From assembly GCF_000687475.1 (NCBI RefSeq), contig NC_057317.1, forward strand, positions 5,332,501-5,396,500: DNA of 64,000 nt, read 5' to 3'. Below, piece after piece: positions 11,582-23,039 of this stretch; the first letter of the stretch is position 1, and each line of letters opens with the position of its first letter. This DNA is from Ustilaginoidea virens. Its lineage: Eukaryota; Ascomycota; Sordariomycetes; Hypocreales; Clavicipitaceae. A program made the position numbers and the translations under genes. The notes under the pieces were generated by a model, which saw only the letters and a list, made by a program, of their open reading frames with translations, was not told the origin of the DNA and ran no database searches.

Positions 11582-12340
11582 TGTTAAAATCCTATAGTAG
11601 CCTACTAGGCTGCTGGCCTTCTTACCGCCTTTTTGACTTACGGTAGTCTTACCAACCCAGGCCCTTGCCTTTTACCTTAAGGATTTTCAGTGGATTATTT
11701 ACTGTATATCAAGTAAGGTAGGCCTTAAGGTAGGCCTTGTTAAAAAAGGTGTGGCATTGCTAAATTAGCGTGGTGGCCTACTAGCATGGTGGCGGCCTAC
11801 TAGTGTGGTGGCTAGTCTACTAGTGTGGTGGTTAGTCACTAGCATGGTGGCTAGTCCACTAGTGTGGTGGCTAGTCCACTAGTGTGGTGGTTAGTCCACT
11901 AGCGTAGTGGCTAATTACTAGTGCGGTGGTTAGGGTGGTTGGAAAGGCCGGATATAGCGGGGCTGCTGACGTATTGTATACGTGGCAAGTGAGTATTACG
12001 GGGAGCTTTCTTACTGGCTACCTTGGATGCCTAGGCCCACCCCTCCTTCGTATATATATAGGATAGCTTTCCCCCTTCTTTCTAGATAGTAGAAGGGCAG
12101 CACAATCGAGTCTGTTAATGCACTATATACCTCTTAACTTCTTACCTTCCCTGCGTTTTCTGGTTATCTTATATTTGCCTTGCCTTTACACTTGCCCTGC
12201 TTTATAGCACTTGTATAGTCTTAAGACTTAGTGAAAAATCTAGTATTATACTAAAATTAGTTCACAGGTCGCAGACAGTCTTGTGCCATCTAGCTAGCTA
12301 GTAAGGCTCTGCTTTTGTAGTAACCTTGAGAATTGCAATA
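11582..12340 (+). repeat. Copia-1 3' LTR
   Basis: 759 bp, collinear with the 5' LTR and differing by about a dozen C/T or G/A changes. Preceded by the purine tract agaggggg at 11574-11581 and followed by TSD gctac. Confidence 0.95.
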
Positions 12341-12345
12341 GCTAC

Positions 12346-13882
12346 TAACCACCCTTATGCAGCCCCTATATAATATTTATAGTAATCCCGTAATAGGAAC
12401 AAAAAGCACTAAGAATAAGTAAATCTCTTAAGCCCTATAGGCCGAAACTAGTTAATAGTTATTATATTAGTAATAGGGGCTCTCTCCCTTTTTCCCCCCC
12501 CCTCGCCCTTTTTACTATTCTCCCCCCTTTTATTTTTAGTTTATTCCCCCTCTAAAGCCCCCTCCCCCCCCTCCTAGGCTAAAAAAAACCTATAATAATA
12601 TAGCGATATTCTTTTAGGTATAGGCTTATTATTCTAAGATAAAGACCTTTTTCTTTTCGAAGTTTAATATCTGCCGGGTTACCTTAGGAGTACTAAGGCC
12701 CCTTATTGCTACTACTGCTACTATTACTGCCGCCAAGCTATACCCCCGAGAAGTAGACGCCTATTTAGCCCTCTACTAAAAGGCCTTATAATTATCTATC
12801 TAAAGATAAAAATAGTCAGCCGATAACCTATACTATATATAAATCGAAAATGCACTTTTATCCCTCTGGTAATAGTCTCTTATACATCTAGGAGTTTTTA
12901 TATTAGGACCTGGTTCCTAAGGGTCCTTTCTAGGGGTATATATATTTTGCCCGTAAGGGTATAAAGATAGCAGGCTATATTAGTCCCTGCTTATATTAGC
13001 CTCGCTAAAGAGCGGGTATAACCTAGTTTATACCTTATTAGCTATAGTATCTATATTTAGGATCCTCTAAGTGCATTAGATATAGCCCGTATAGCTATAT
13101 GCATAGTTCGCCAGGCTACTATATAAGGGTCAGCTATAGTTCTACTGCGCGCAAGATCCGTACTTACCCCCTTATCTAATATTACTAACTGCTTTAGTAT
13201 CTTTATTCTTATTATTATTATTTTTATTATTGTTATTATTGCTACTGCTATTATTGCTACTACTGCTGCCGTTCTACTAATAGGGTTAGCACCGGCCCTA
13301 TACCGCAATAGAAGGGTTATTATATATTTTAAAATTAGCGCTATAGAGGAAAAGAAGAAAAAAAGGAAAGGCACTAAATTGGGGGGCATTACTAACTTAT
13401 ATATTAATATAGTACTTAAGGCCGCCCGCTTCTACCTTTAGAGTTAGCTTACTTTCTCTTCTAACTAAAAAATTAATATATACCGAGAAGCGCCCGGGCC
13501 ACTATAGATACGCGCTCGGCGAGAATACGTCTATCGCAAGCGTGCTGCTGGCCCTACCCCCCTAGCTTTACCCTCCCCTTACTTCTCATCCGGATAAAAC
13601 TACCGACCTAGACCCGATATTCTAGGACTTTTTACTCGCACTCTTCCTATATAATACCGCTAGATATAGTCTTAAGCGGTTGCGCATCCTACTCTCTTAT
13701 GCATTAGATACCTGCCGCCCCTACTATAGGGCGATAAAAAGCAGTAATTAAGAATGTAAGAAGGGTTTTCCTTTTGGCTATTAGGTTTTTCTTTTCCGAA
13801 TCATCTTTATAGAAGTACTAGATAGGTTATTTAGCTCTAAATAGCCTCTAGCGTAATTTAATAATAATAATAATAATAGCTA
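12346..13882 (+). repeat. L1b 3' region with LINE tail
   Basis: Collinear with the reverse complement of about 54852-56560 in L1c. It includes an unusual conserved block (13057-13389) that is open on the minus strand as 110 residues, while its sense frame has a hydrophobic Ile/Ala-rich stretch and only RIP-type stops. Two other copies (31917-32231, 55523-55807) keep the same antisense frame open. The copy ends in the family 3' module and TAA repeats. Confidence 0.75.
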
Positions 13883-14243
13883 TCCTTAATAATATCTTAG
13901 ACCTATAATTCCCCTACCTTACTAATATAATATTTGCCCTTAACGATAAATTCTTAAAAATAGATATTTATAATGCCTTCTGATATATAGTTAATTAGAA
14001 AGCATTAGGCCCTAATAGTATACCGGTAGGATTTTTTAAAGCCTATAGAGAATTAATTATTAGAGCCCTAATAATACTCCTTAATACTATATATAGAACC
14101 GGTTATTACTTAATATAATTCTAAAAAGCTAAAGTCGTAATACTAAGAAAACCTAGTAAAATACCTAAAGAATACTAAAGAGTTAAAGCCTAACGCTTAA
14201 TATCCCTCTTAAACCTCTTTAGAAAAGTATTTAAAGCTATAGT

Positions 14244-15108
14244 TATTACAATTCTAAGGGTAAATATAAAGTGAAGCCGGTATAAGGCAAGATAGATATA
14301 AATAACTAGAAACGTAGGAAAGGTGAAAAGAGTCAAGAGGCATATAGTGCATTAAGAAGTTCGATTGTGCTACCCTTTTACTATCTAGAAAGAAGGGGAA
14401 AAGCTATCCTAAATATATCTAAGAGAGAGGGTAGGCCCAGGCATCCAAGGTAGCCAGTAAGAGAGCTCCTCGTAATATCCATTATACCACAATATATCCA
14501 GCCTTACTATATATTTAAAAATAAGGTCTGATACTCTATATCAAGCCTTACCAAATATTTAAAATAATGCCCGGTATGCCACGTAATATCCAGCCGTATT
14601 AAATATTTAAAATAATGCCCGGTGTGCCACGTAATATCCAGCCGTATTAAATATTTTAAATAATGCCTGGTGTGCCACGTAATATCCAGCCGTATTAAAT
14701 ATCTTTTTAAATAAGGCCCGGTATGCCCACGTAATATCTAGCCGTATAAATAAGGCCCGATGTTCCCACGTAATATCCAGCCGTATTAAATATTTTTTAA
14801 ATAAGGCCCGGTGTGCCCACATAATATCCGGCCATATTAAATATTTTAAATAAGGCCCGGTACGTCATATGCCGCCTTACCATATATTTTAAAAATAAGG
14901 CTCGATACGTCATATCAAGCCTTACCAAAAATAAGGCCCGGTAAAGGCCTACCTTATTTGGTATACAGTATTAATCCACTGAAAATCCGAAAGGTAAACG
15001 GTAACGGCATAAGATTGGTAAGACCACCGTAAGTCCGGTGGGATAGTCGTGAGTCCAAGAGACGGTAGAAGGGCCAGCAGTCTAGTAGACTATTATAGGA
15101 TTTTAACA
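14244..15108 (-). repeat. Copia-C 3' LTR
   Basis: 865 bp; on the plus strand it starts TATTACAATTC and ends GGATTTTAACA, so the element-sense ends are TGTTAAAATCC...TA. It contains a tandem array of about 45-63 bp units (aaataaggcccggtgtgcc, then acgtaatatccagccgtatt) at about 14520-14940. An apparent reading frame at 14607-14822 is only a translation of this array. Confidence 0.93.
14520..14940 (-). repeat. LTR minisatellite of Copia-C
   Basis: About seven imperfect units with the core gtgccacgtaatatccagcc and an A/T-rich spacer (gtattaaatatttaaaat). The second LTR has the same array at about 28555-28990 with one more complete spacer, which explains most of its 10 extra bp. Confidence 0.88.
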
Positions 15109-15228
15109 CCCCCTCTGATTAGCTACTGTAGTAGCAAGCTAATTGTTTATAAAGGATAGGGAAAGAAAATGCATTAAAAAGGACCAAGGAAAAATATATA
15201 TAAAAAACCTTGGTAAGAATAATATAAG

Positions 15229-18200
15229 TTAGCAGGCCATAAGGCCTAGTAACTTATGGAACCTGGTAAATTTAGGGCCCGGCAGTGGTTTGGTAAGATT
15301 GTTAGTAGGCATACTATTAGTAGGTAAGTAGGTAATATTAACCAAGCCCAGCTGGGCTTGCTCCCTAATATACCGGAATTTTAATAGCGTATGCTTGGTG
15401 CGAGCATGCTGATTGAGGTCATTAGAATTTAATATAGAGCCCTGGTTATCGCAGTATAGCGGTATAGGGCGTTCTATATTAATATCTAGCTCTTTGCAGA
15501 GGTTAGATAGCCACTGTACCTTACGGATCGTCTTAAGTAAAGCATCTGATTCGGCTTTTAAAGTAGATAGTACTACTAAAGAGGCTCGCTTAGAACGCCA
15601 GCTAATAGGACTACTATTAATAGTAGTAAGAAAACCTCCAGTTGATTTAGAAGTCTCTTTATAGCTAGCAAAATCGCTATCTAAATAAGCGGTTATAATA
15701 GGCTGTTGCTTGCTATTAGTAGTACAATATTAAATAGCTATATTCTTAGTGCCTTTAAGATAGCTAAAAGCGCTCTTCGCAGCATTTAGATACACAGTAG
15801 TTGCCTTAGTTATAAACCGAGAGAGGTATTGTATAGAAAATGCTAGGTCGGGCCTAGTCATTATCATAAGCCATATTATAGTGCCAGTAAGGCTCTGATA
15901 AAGGCTTTAATCCGTAGGGTTAAGGTCTTTTCCACTAGATTCATTTAGAACCCCTGGTTGTAGTAGAATTAGCTGAGGTTTAACATCCTGTAAGCCAAAT
16001 TTAGCTAGGACCTCTGCTATAAATTAGGCTTGATGTAGCCATAATAAACCTTCCTTCCTATTCCATATAATCTGTACGCCTAGGAAGAAGGAAGCCGGAC
16101 CGCGGTCTTCTATAGCATAGACCTTATGAAATTTCCTTTTTAGCTAGTTAATATAAGTTATATTTGGACCAACTAAAAGGCAGTCGTCAACATAAGTGAC
16201 AATGAAGGTGCTGGTTTGCTTATTATAAAATACAGCAGCATCAGAAGCTAATAGTAAAAATCCTTTATTAGAAATCAGATCTTTTAGCCGATATTGCTAT
16301 TCGCGGAGAGCTTGTTTTAGTCCGTATAAGGCCTTCTTCAATAAAATAGCTTGCTTTATAGAAGGGTCAAAGCCAGCTTCTTTAAGCAGAGTTAGTAACC
16401 ATTGCCGCTATATATAAGACCAAAGCTTGCTATCAGTTAATAACAGGCTCTCTATAAATTCAAGAAATCCATTAGGGATATCCATATAAATTGTTTCAGA
16501 AAGTTCGCTATTTAAGAAGACGCCTATAAAGTCGATTTATTCTATTTCCCAATTATTACTAGCTGCTAAAGCTAGTATAACCCTCCAGGTGGGTGGGATA
16601 GAGGTGGAAGCATAGGTATGCTAGAAGTCCTTTCCTTCGACTTGCATAAAACCCTTAACCACTAATCTAGCCTTATATTTTATAGGCTGATTATTGGCAT
16701 CCTTTTTAACCCGAAAAGCAGGCCTATTGCGTATAATTTTCCTATTAATAGGAACGCTAGACTTAGGAATAAATTGGAAGACTTTAGTATCTAAAAGCTG
16801 CTCGAATTCCTTAAATAGTGCTTTTATCCAAAGGTCTTTTTCAGGGCTTTATAGTATATCCTTCTAGTTATTAGGCGTACCATCAGGGGCCTTTTTAGCT
16901 AGCTTACGCTTAGCTGTATAGCAGGAATCCCATATTAGGTGGTGTAAGGTATTACCTTCCTGGGGGAATAAGTCGGTAAGGCCAATAGGGTTGGTAGGGC
17001 CCGTAGGATTAGTAGGGCCCGCAAGGTCGGTAGGGTTAAGGCTAGTAAGGATATCTATAAGGTCATCCTTTGCAGTAGCTGGGGACTGAACTATAGGAGT
17101 GGTATTAATATTAATAATACCGGGGACGCTTTTAAGGTCATCCAGTATAACATTATTATTAGTAATGTTAGTAGGGTCAGGGATGCTTTTTAGGTCATCC
17201 AGAATAACATTAGTATTATTAATGTTAATAAGGTTAGTAGGGTCAGGGATGCTTTCCAGGTCATCCAGTAAAATAGCAGGTTCTTTACTGCTAGATACCT
17301 TATCTGAACCTGTATTTTGCCCTCTATAAAAGTCTTCTTCTAGGCCACTTGATATAGGGCCTATACCTTCATTTTAGTAGATGAAGATAATAAAGGTTGT
17401 TTTAGTAATAACCTTCTTTTTTAGAAGATACACTAAATAGGTATTATTACCTAGAGTGGCAAGGAGCCTATTAGGCTCGGTTCGGGGCGCTAATTTGCGG
17501 CTTTTTACACGCTTTTCGTGTGGTATAAGCACCTCAATAGTAGCTCCAATAGCCCTAAGGTTAATAAGATCAGGATAGTGCTTAGGAGTTATTTAGTCGT
17601 AATCTTTTAATAGCTCTAAATAAGGGCTAGAAGGTCTATTAGTAACTATCGTAATATTTACCAGCATAACAACGCTAGTAGTTACGGCGGACCAAAGGTT
17701 AGAAGGTAACCTTAACCAGGTCATAGTGGCACGTAACCTATCAGCTATAACCCTAATAGAACGTTCAGCTAGGCCGTTTTATTCGTATATATAGGGGCAA
17801 GAGGTATTAAACGTTATACCTTATAAGGTAAGCCAATTGTTGAGCATTTTATTAATTTCGTTACCACCATTATAGTGGAACTCAATAGGGGTTTTACCAT
17901 ATCTGACCTGCAGGCTTTGTATAAAGCCCTGTAATGCTGTAAATACAGTGGTGCCTTCTCTATTAGGCAGTAAATAAAGCCAATGGAATCGGGATTTTCT
18001 GTCTACTAATATAAGGGCAATAGGTCGTTTATTATATGGTGTGGGTGATATAGCAAAAGTATCACCTTCTATAATATCTAGGCATTTAGCTGGATTAGGT
18101 ATCGCATCCTTAGAAGGTCGCCTAACCTTCTTGGCCTAAATACAGGCTAGGCAGCGAAAATCAGCATCTTTAACCTTATCAAGATTAGGTAAACTAGGGG

Positions 18201-20250
18201 TATTAGCATAGGTCTTTTTAAGTAGCTGAATACCTATATGCCCTAGCTGTATATGCTAAATACCGGCTAATTGTAACAGCTTCTGATATTCTATATTAGC
18301 TATTATAGGGGCAGGAGGACTAGTAGTACTAGTCTGTATAGGCGTGGTAGAGTTAGTAACCTCTACGGGATCTTCGCTATTTATAATAGCGGGCTCTTCG
18401 CTAGTCGTGATAGCGGGAGGGTTAATAGGGCTAGTAGCCTCTATAGGTTCCTTACTATTTATATTAGTAGGAACGGGGATAATAGTAGTATCCAGAGGAT
18501 CACTATAATCAGCAGGGTTAGTAGGGCTGGGGACCTCCACTACTATACTATTAGTATAGTGGCTGCAAGGTTGATGCAGTAGTGGTGTGTCTATTCTTTT
18601 TTATAGAAGGAAAAAGCCGTATTTTTCGAAGTTAAAAATGCCGATGCATTTACGGCTAGCTGACTACAGCTGATTTTTAATTAATACCCCTTTAGCGGCA
18701 TAGTGCTTTACGCCACTAATAATATTAATATCTAGAGCAGGAATATATAGTGCATTTTTAAGCTCTATAGTGCCCCATTTGGTAGGATTAATGCCTTATA
18801 ACACAGTAAATCGTGCTGTGCCCCAGCCGGTAGGAGAGATAGGGCCACCACCAGTAGTAATTATAGGCTTATCACCCTTCTCAAAGTAGTGAAAAGTGGT
18901 GAAATGTTTCTTATTATTAACAATATAACAAGTAGAGCCTATATCGTAAAGGAGGGCATCCTTAGGGGTCCTGCCGCCTGATTTAGCACTATAGCTTATA
19001 GCTAAGGGCTGGGTATCAGGTGATATAGTGGAAGAAGAATAAGATATATTAGTATCCTAGGTATTATAATTGCCCATAATAAAGGACTCAACATCTTGCT
19101 GATAGCTATTATTATTAGAGTTATTATTAGAGTCTTATTTCTTCTTCTATTACTGCTTCTTTTTAGTAGAATTATTCTTACTATTATTAGTAGAAGTGGT
19201 ATTAGCAGACCCTTTATTCTTAGGGTCCTTAGAAGCCTTATGATTTTTATTATTAGCAGCTACTTTACTAGACCCCTTAGAACGCTATTCTTTTAGTAAG
19301 TCAACCATAAAATACTGGAGGTTAAATTTGCTGCTATTAATAACGCCCTGGGCGCTATAAGCCCTAATCATAGAGCGTTAGCGTTCGGTCCAGCAGGTAA
19401 ATACCCCCTCTACAGCCTATAAATACTGGTTAATTTAGTTGAAAGAGTCGATCTTGGAACCTAGGATTTTAAGGCGAGAAATATAGCTATTAAATTCGCT
19501 ATTAAAAGCCTCTAAGGTGCCCTTATAACTAGTGAATATAAGGGTATAAAAAGTAGGGTATAAGTGTGCCCGCTGTACTTCTAGTGAGTGGCAATATTGG
19601 GCCACTAGTAAAAGGTAGGCTTCCTCTGGGTCATTATACTAGTCTATAGCCTCTGCAGCCTCTTCACCACAGCTATTTCTTAATATTAGTAGTAGAAGGG
19701 CCTGTTCAGACTTATCAAAATGCCTAGCTATAGAGGGGTCGTTAATAAAGTTAGCTATTTTAAAGGCCCTAAGTTGTATTATAAAGGCCTGCTTCCACTG
19801 GTCGAAATTATAGTGACTTTTTAGCTTCTGTGACTCCTTAAAGCGGTTGGCAGTCTTAGCTAATTCTTTAATAGCCCCATCACTAATTTGGTTAGTAATA
19901 GTAGGTGCTGGGTTATTATAAATAGGCTGTTTACCCTTATATCTTATAGGGGTAGAAGGTTGGTCTTAGTCTATTTCCATAACATCATCCTCATCAGTAT
20001 CCTTAGTAGTGGTCATCCTAGTGGAAGGTCTAGCTTCAGTAATATTAGTACGCTCCTTTTTAATAGCCTGGGTGGCCTAAGGGGTCTATAGGTTATTATT
20101 TTGCTTAGTAACTAGGTCTTATATAAGATTAGTTAGGGTATTCATCTGAGACTTCATATCGTCCATATCTAACTATAGTTATATATTAGGATCGGCTTCA
20201 GAGCCGGAATCTATAGGGACCTTATAAGTGGAAGGCCCTGATTATGCTAT
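15229..20250 (-). pseudogene. Copia-C polyprotein (Gag-PR-IN-RT-RNase H), RIP-inactivated
   Basis: One minus-strand frame of 1673 residues, broken mainly by TAA/TAG and with no apparent frameshift between domains. The start aligned to the Copia-1 ATG is ATA at 20250-20248, a G-to-A loss. Gag spans about 20150-19130. Protease reads DIGST near residue 436 (DTG altered by C-to-T). GAG_pre-integrase HIQLGH and an HHCC-like region lead into integrase (about 18230-17440), with DRKSRFHW and EQNGLAERS-like text whose Gln is TAA. RT has an intact YVDD at residue 1353. RNase H has SDSDFA-like and LKAESDAL text. It ends at TAA 15231-15229. Full coding capacity apart from RIP changes marks it as the likely autonomous relative of Copia-1. 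Confidence 0.88.
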
Positions 20251-20928
20251 TACAGTGGTTAAAAGTCGTTGAAAAATAGTGCCGATAGTTGTAAAAGCAG
20301 AGGAATAACTAGCTTGCTGGCTAGTAAAATGGTTGAATAAGTAATTAAATAACTAATATATATAATGACTAGTAGCCTACTATAATTAATAACCGCAGTA
20401 TATAGCGGTAGGTCTTAGTATATAAGAAAAAGCACAGATGCGTAGGTGCCGTAGGTGCCGTGAAGTAAATCCCGTAAGTACCGTAGGTGCCGTAGGTAAC
20501 GTGATATAAATATTATCACTGCCGCAAGTGCCTTAATATAAGGGTACCGTAAGTGCCGTACTACAAATATTATATATAAAATAATATAACAGGTGCCGTA
20601 AAGTGCAGTAGGTATCGTGCACTAGGTGCAAAGGTGTTATATAGTGGTATAGTATAATAGATATTACACTTATAAAATCTGTAGGTGCTATAGATTACTC
20701 CAAGGGTGCCGTAAGGTTACGCCGTAGGTTGCCGTAAGGTTATGCCAAAGGTTGATATAAGGTTATACCGTTAATTACCGTAGGATAACGCTATAGATTA
20801 CCAAAGGATTAGCCGAAGGTGATAATAGGTAAGTAGAGATACCAAAGGGTAAGCCGAGAGGTATTAAAAGATTTAGCTGTATTAGTAGTACTAATAAGCA
20901 AGAGAGACTAAAGATTGAATATAAAAGA
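20251..20928 (-). repeat. Copia-C leader with eroded tacggcac repeats
   Basis: On the minus strand this is the leader between priming site and polyprotein, collinear with 6417-7190 of Copia-1. It contains many ggtgccgta/cttacggcac variants at about 20440-20830. Gypsy-A inserted near its upstream end, 38 bp from the priming site. No gene seen. Confidence 0.8.
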
Positions 20929-21170
20929 TATAAAGGACTGGCCCTAGGGCTACTACGAATAGGCATCGAATAAATATATTAAATAGACTAAGGAGGAAAG
21001 GAAGAGGACCCAAATAGGGGCCTCTAAATAGTCTATTTATGCCTATACGTAGCACGGGCCGAGTCCTTAGCGAGCCTTTATAACCCCGTGCCGATACTCC
21101 TTAAGCTAATCGCAGGCGCAGCCCGAGTCCTAGCCATATTATAGCGCAGGTATAGCCCGAGCCTATAATA
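20929..21170 (-). repeat. Gypsy-A 3' LTR
   Basis: 242 bp; plus-strand TATAAAGGACTGG...CTATAATA, RIP-altered from TGTAAAGG...GTGACA. Next to it inside the element lies the minus-strand G-rich tract ggaggaggggggta (21171-21184). Confidence 0.93.
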
Positions 21171-21563
21171 TACCCCCCTCCTCCGCCTCAGAATCGGGAA
21201 AATCGCCTTCTATTATCAATTAGTATTCTATTAGGGACCAATCATATCGCCGATTACTATACCGTAATATCCTCAAATCAATATATAGGCTAATTACTAG
21301 GTATAAGAAGGATTCGTCTATAAGTATAGTAGATATAGCTATATAATTAATAGGAGTCGTATAGTCGTCAATTAGGAATAGTATAGTAGAAGCGTATAGA
21401 AGTTTATCATCGCGCTATTAGTTAGAGGTTAACCGGTATAGCTAGGAATATTATAAAAAATTTTTCGCTAGCTGCCGGCTGGAAATCTCCCTATAGTCTT
21501 TATTATTTTTCGCTAAGGGCTCTTTTCCTTCTTCCCTTCTTCTTATTAAGGCTATTACTAAGC

Positions 21564-22960
21564 ATTAAAGGTCCCTATTATCGTAAGTTTTTATCCCGCA
21601 TTAAGCCCGTATTATATGCTAATCGGTTGAAGTATTATTTCCGCCCTTTCTGCATTAGTATTCCTTACTAAATTCTGTCTTTATTGCAATTAGCTACTAA
21701 CTCCTTTTATAGCGAGACCTGATTTAGCCTATATATGAAGCCTATTGGTAAATCTTAAGTCCCTACCTATATCGCGAGCGTCTTATGCTAACCCTATTTA
21801 AAACCCGAATATATCCTTATCTACCGCTAGTAGTACCCCTGCCGGGGGGGAATCAGGTCCTACTTATCCCTAGAAGCTATATTATACTATTAGTAACTAT
21901 CTTTTAGAGGGGGACTCCTTAGATAAAAAGTATTAATATATAAAAGACAAAGAGTTCCTATACGATAGATATACTAAATATATATAAGCGACCGGAGAGC
22001 TACCTATTTATAAGCGTTATAGAAGAGTAAAGGGGTGTAAAAGCTATACTAATTCCTATGCATCCTATATATAGCTTGATTAATATCTCGCGGGGAACCC
22101 TATACTATAATGTATTTTATGCAATTAGATTAAGGCAGTAAAAGAAGGGAGGGCTGTTATAAAGCCTGCCTATCCTAAAATAGATACGCAGAAAGCGTAT
22201 ATTATTATCCTAACCCCTAAGTTTCGGGCTTTAAATAATTAATAGCATTATGCTTTTGCTGCCGAATAGGTGGCCCCCCGCGCCCTATATTTGGCATTTA
22301 GGCTATAAGATGCTTCCAGTATAGTTTCTACTATATCTGCGGTATTAATGCCCTCCTAGCGCTAGGCTAGGTCTATTATAAATCTCGCCCTTATGCTAAA
22401 TATTATAAGGGAAATATAAATAGAAGCCTGGGAATATTATACTAGGATAAAGCAGTATTAGGTTAGAGCTTAATATCTTTGGCTGCCCCTGCCCCTATTT
22501 TATCCCGCCTTCCCTATATATTATATAGAGGGGGAACTATTATACGACTAGGGCGGCTAGTATTATATAGAGGCTCCGCTACTACTAGCATAAGGTTATC
22601 TATTACAATCTTTATAATAGTAGGCAGAACCTACTCTATAGCCCCTTATACCCTCGTTGTCTTTATCGCAGCTACTACTATAGATGCTATATCGCCTAGC
22701 CCTATCTTATTAAGAGGTCTTATTGTCTCTTAATATACCCCTACTATATTCGCCTTACGGTAGCCTATAGACTCTATTACGTTATAGATATATAGGGAAC
22801 TATCCCCGTCTAATATATAGTCTATATACGCGCCTTGCCCTATAAGGACCCCTATTATTATTAGCCTATATGCTATTATAAGGATAAGAGGAGGCTTAGG
22901 GAGATAGAGAGTAGCCCTAAGAGGGGGCATATTAGGGGTAAGCCTATATCGGCCCCGGTT
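21564..22960 (+). pseudogene. Opposite-strand ORF of Gypsy-A 3' region, unknown protein (RIP-disrupted)
   Basis: On the strand opposite to gag-pol, one frame runs about 1.4 kb with stops that are nearly all TAA/TAG, as expected of mutated Gln codons. It contains QCILC-type text with CxxC at 22111-22122, then a block TPKFRALNNQQ near 22213-22245, and a Pro/Leu-rich C-terminal half. The equivalent frame of the diverged Gypsy-B gives CIVC and YPKFNTLYRQQ at matching spacing. Several Tyr residues around the CxxC could be former Cys. I do not recognise the protein. It lies between the chromodomain and the 3' LTR, where some plant elements are known to have extra opposite-strand ORFs. Start and stop are uncertain. 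Confidence 0.5.
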
Positions 22961-23039
22961 TAATTTATTATATTTTTTTTTTTGAAGTGTTTTTATTATT
23001 TTATATTTTGCTTATAGTAGTAGGCGTTTAGCGTTATTT

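Larger units (their letters stand above)
5643..12340 (+). mobile_element. Copia-1: Ty1/copia element with two LTRs, gag and integrase internally deleted
   Basis: 6698 bp, bounded by two 759-bp LTRs and the 5-bp duplication gctac (5638-5642, 12341-12345). Order: LTR, priming site, repeat-rich leader, one open polyprotein, purine tract agaggggg (11574-11581), LTR. Domain order PR-(GAG_pre-integrase)-RT-RNase H is Ty1/copia. The two LTRs differ at roughly a dozen sites, all transitions. An inverted solo LTR of the same family sits in the RT. Compared with the related Copia-C it lacks most of gag and the integrase core, so it was probably non-autonomous. Confidence 0.95.
2753..13882 (+). mobile_element. 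Tad1-like LINE copy L1b, 5'-truncated, split by a solo LTR and Copia-1
   Basis: Three pieces (2753-3435, 3678-5642, 12341-13882) join into one LINE collinear with the reverse complement of L1c. The element starts inside ORF2 and ends in the family 3' module (ttttccttttggctattagg, then agtactagataggtt) and a TAA/ATA-repeat tail at about 13863-13882. The solo gypsy LTR (TSD taaag) and Copia-1 (TSD gctac) interrupt it; removing them restores continuity with L1c. It is strongly RIP-mutated. Confidence 0.8.

Noticed and set aside
1..13882. Twin-priming inversion as origin of the head-to-head L1a/L1b pair
   Set aside because: L1a and L1b overlap by at least about 500 bp of the element (both include the part corresponding to about 59180-58670 of L1c), which a single twin-primed insertion would not give; two insertions are more likely.
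14607..14822. 71-residue minus-strand frame with repeated ALFKK/RLDITW text
   Set aside because: Pure translation of the Copia-C LTR minisatellite.
22479..22733. 84-residue plus-strand frame (and 22730-22930 on the minus strand) in the Gypsy-A 3' region
   Set aside because: These are short pieces in frames other than the long one supported by Gypsy-A/Gypsy-B similarity; I do not treat them as separate genes.
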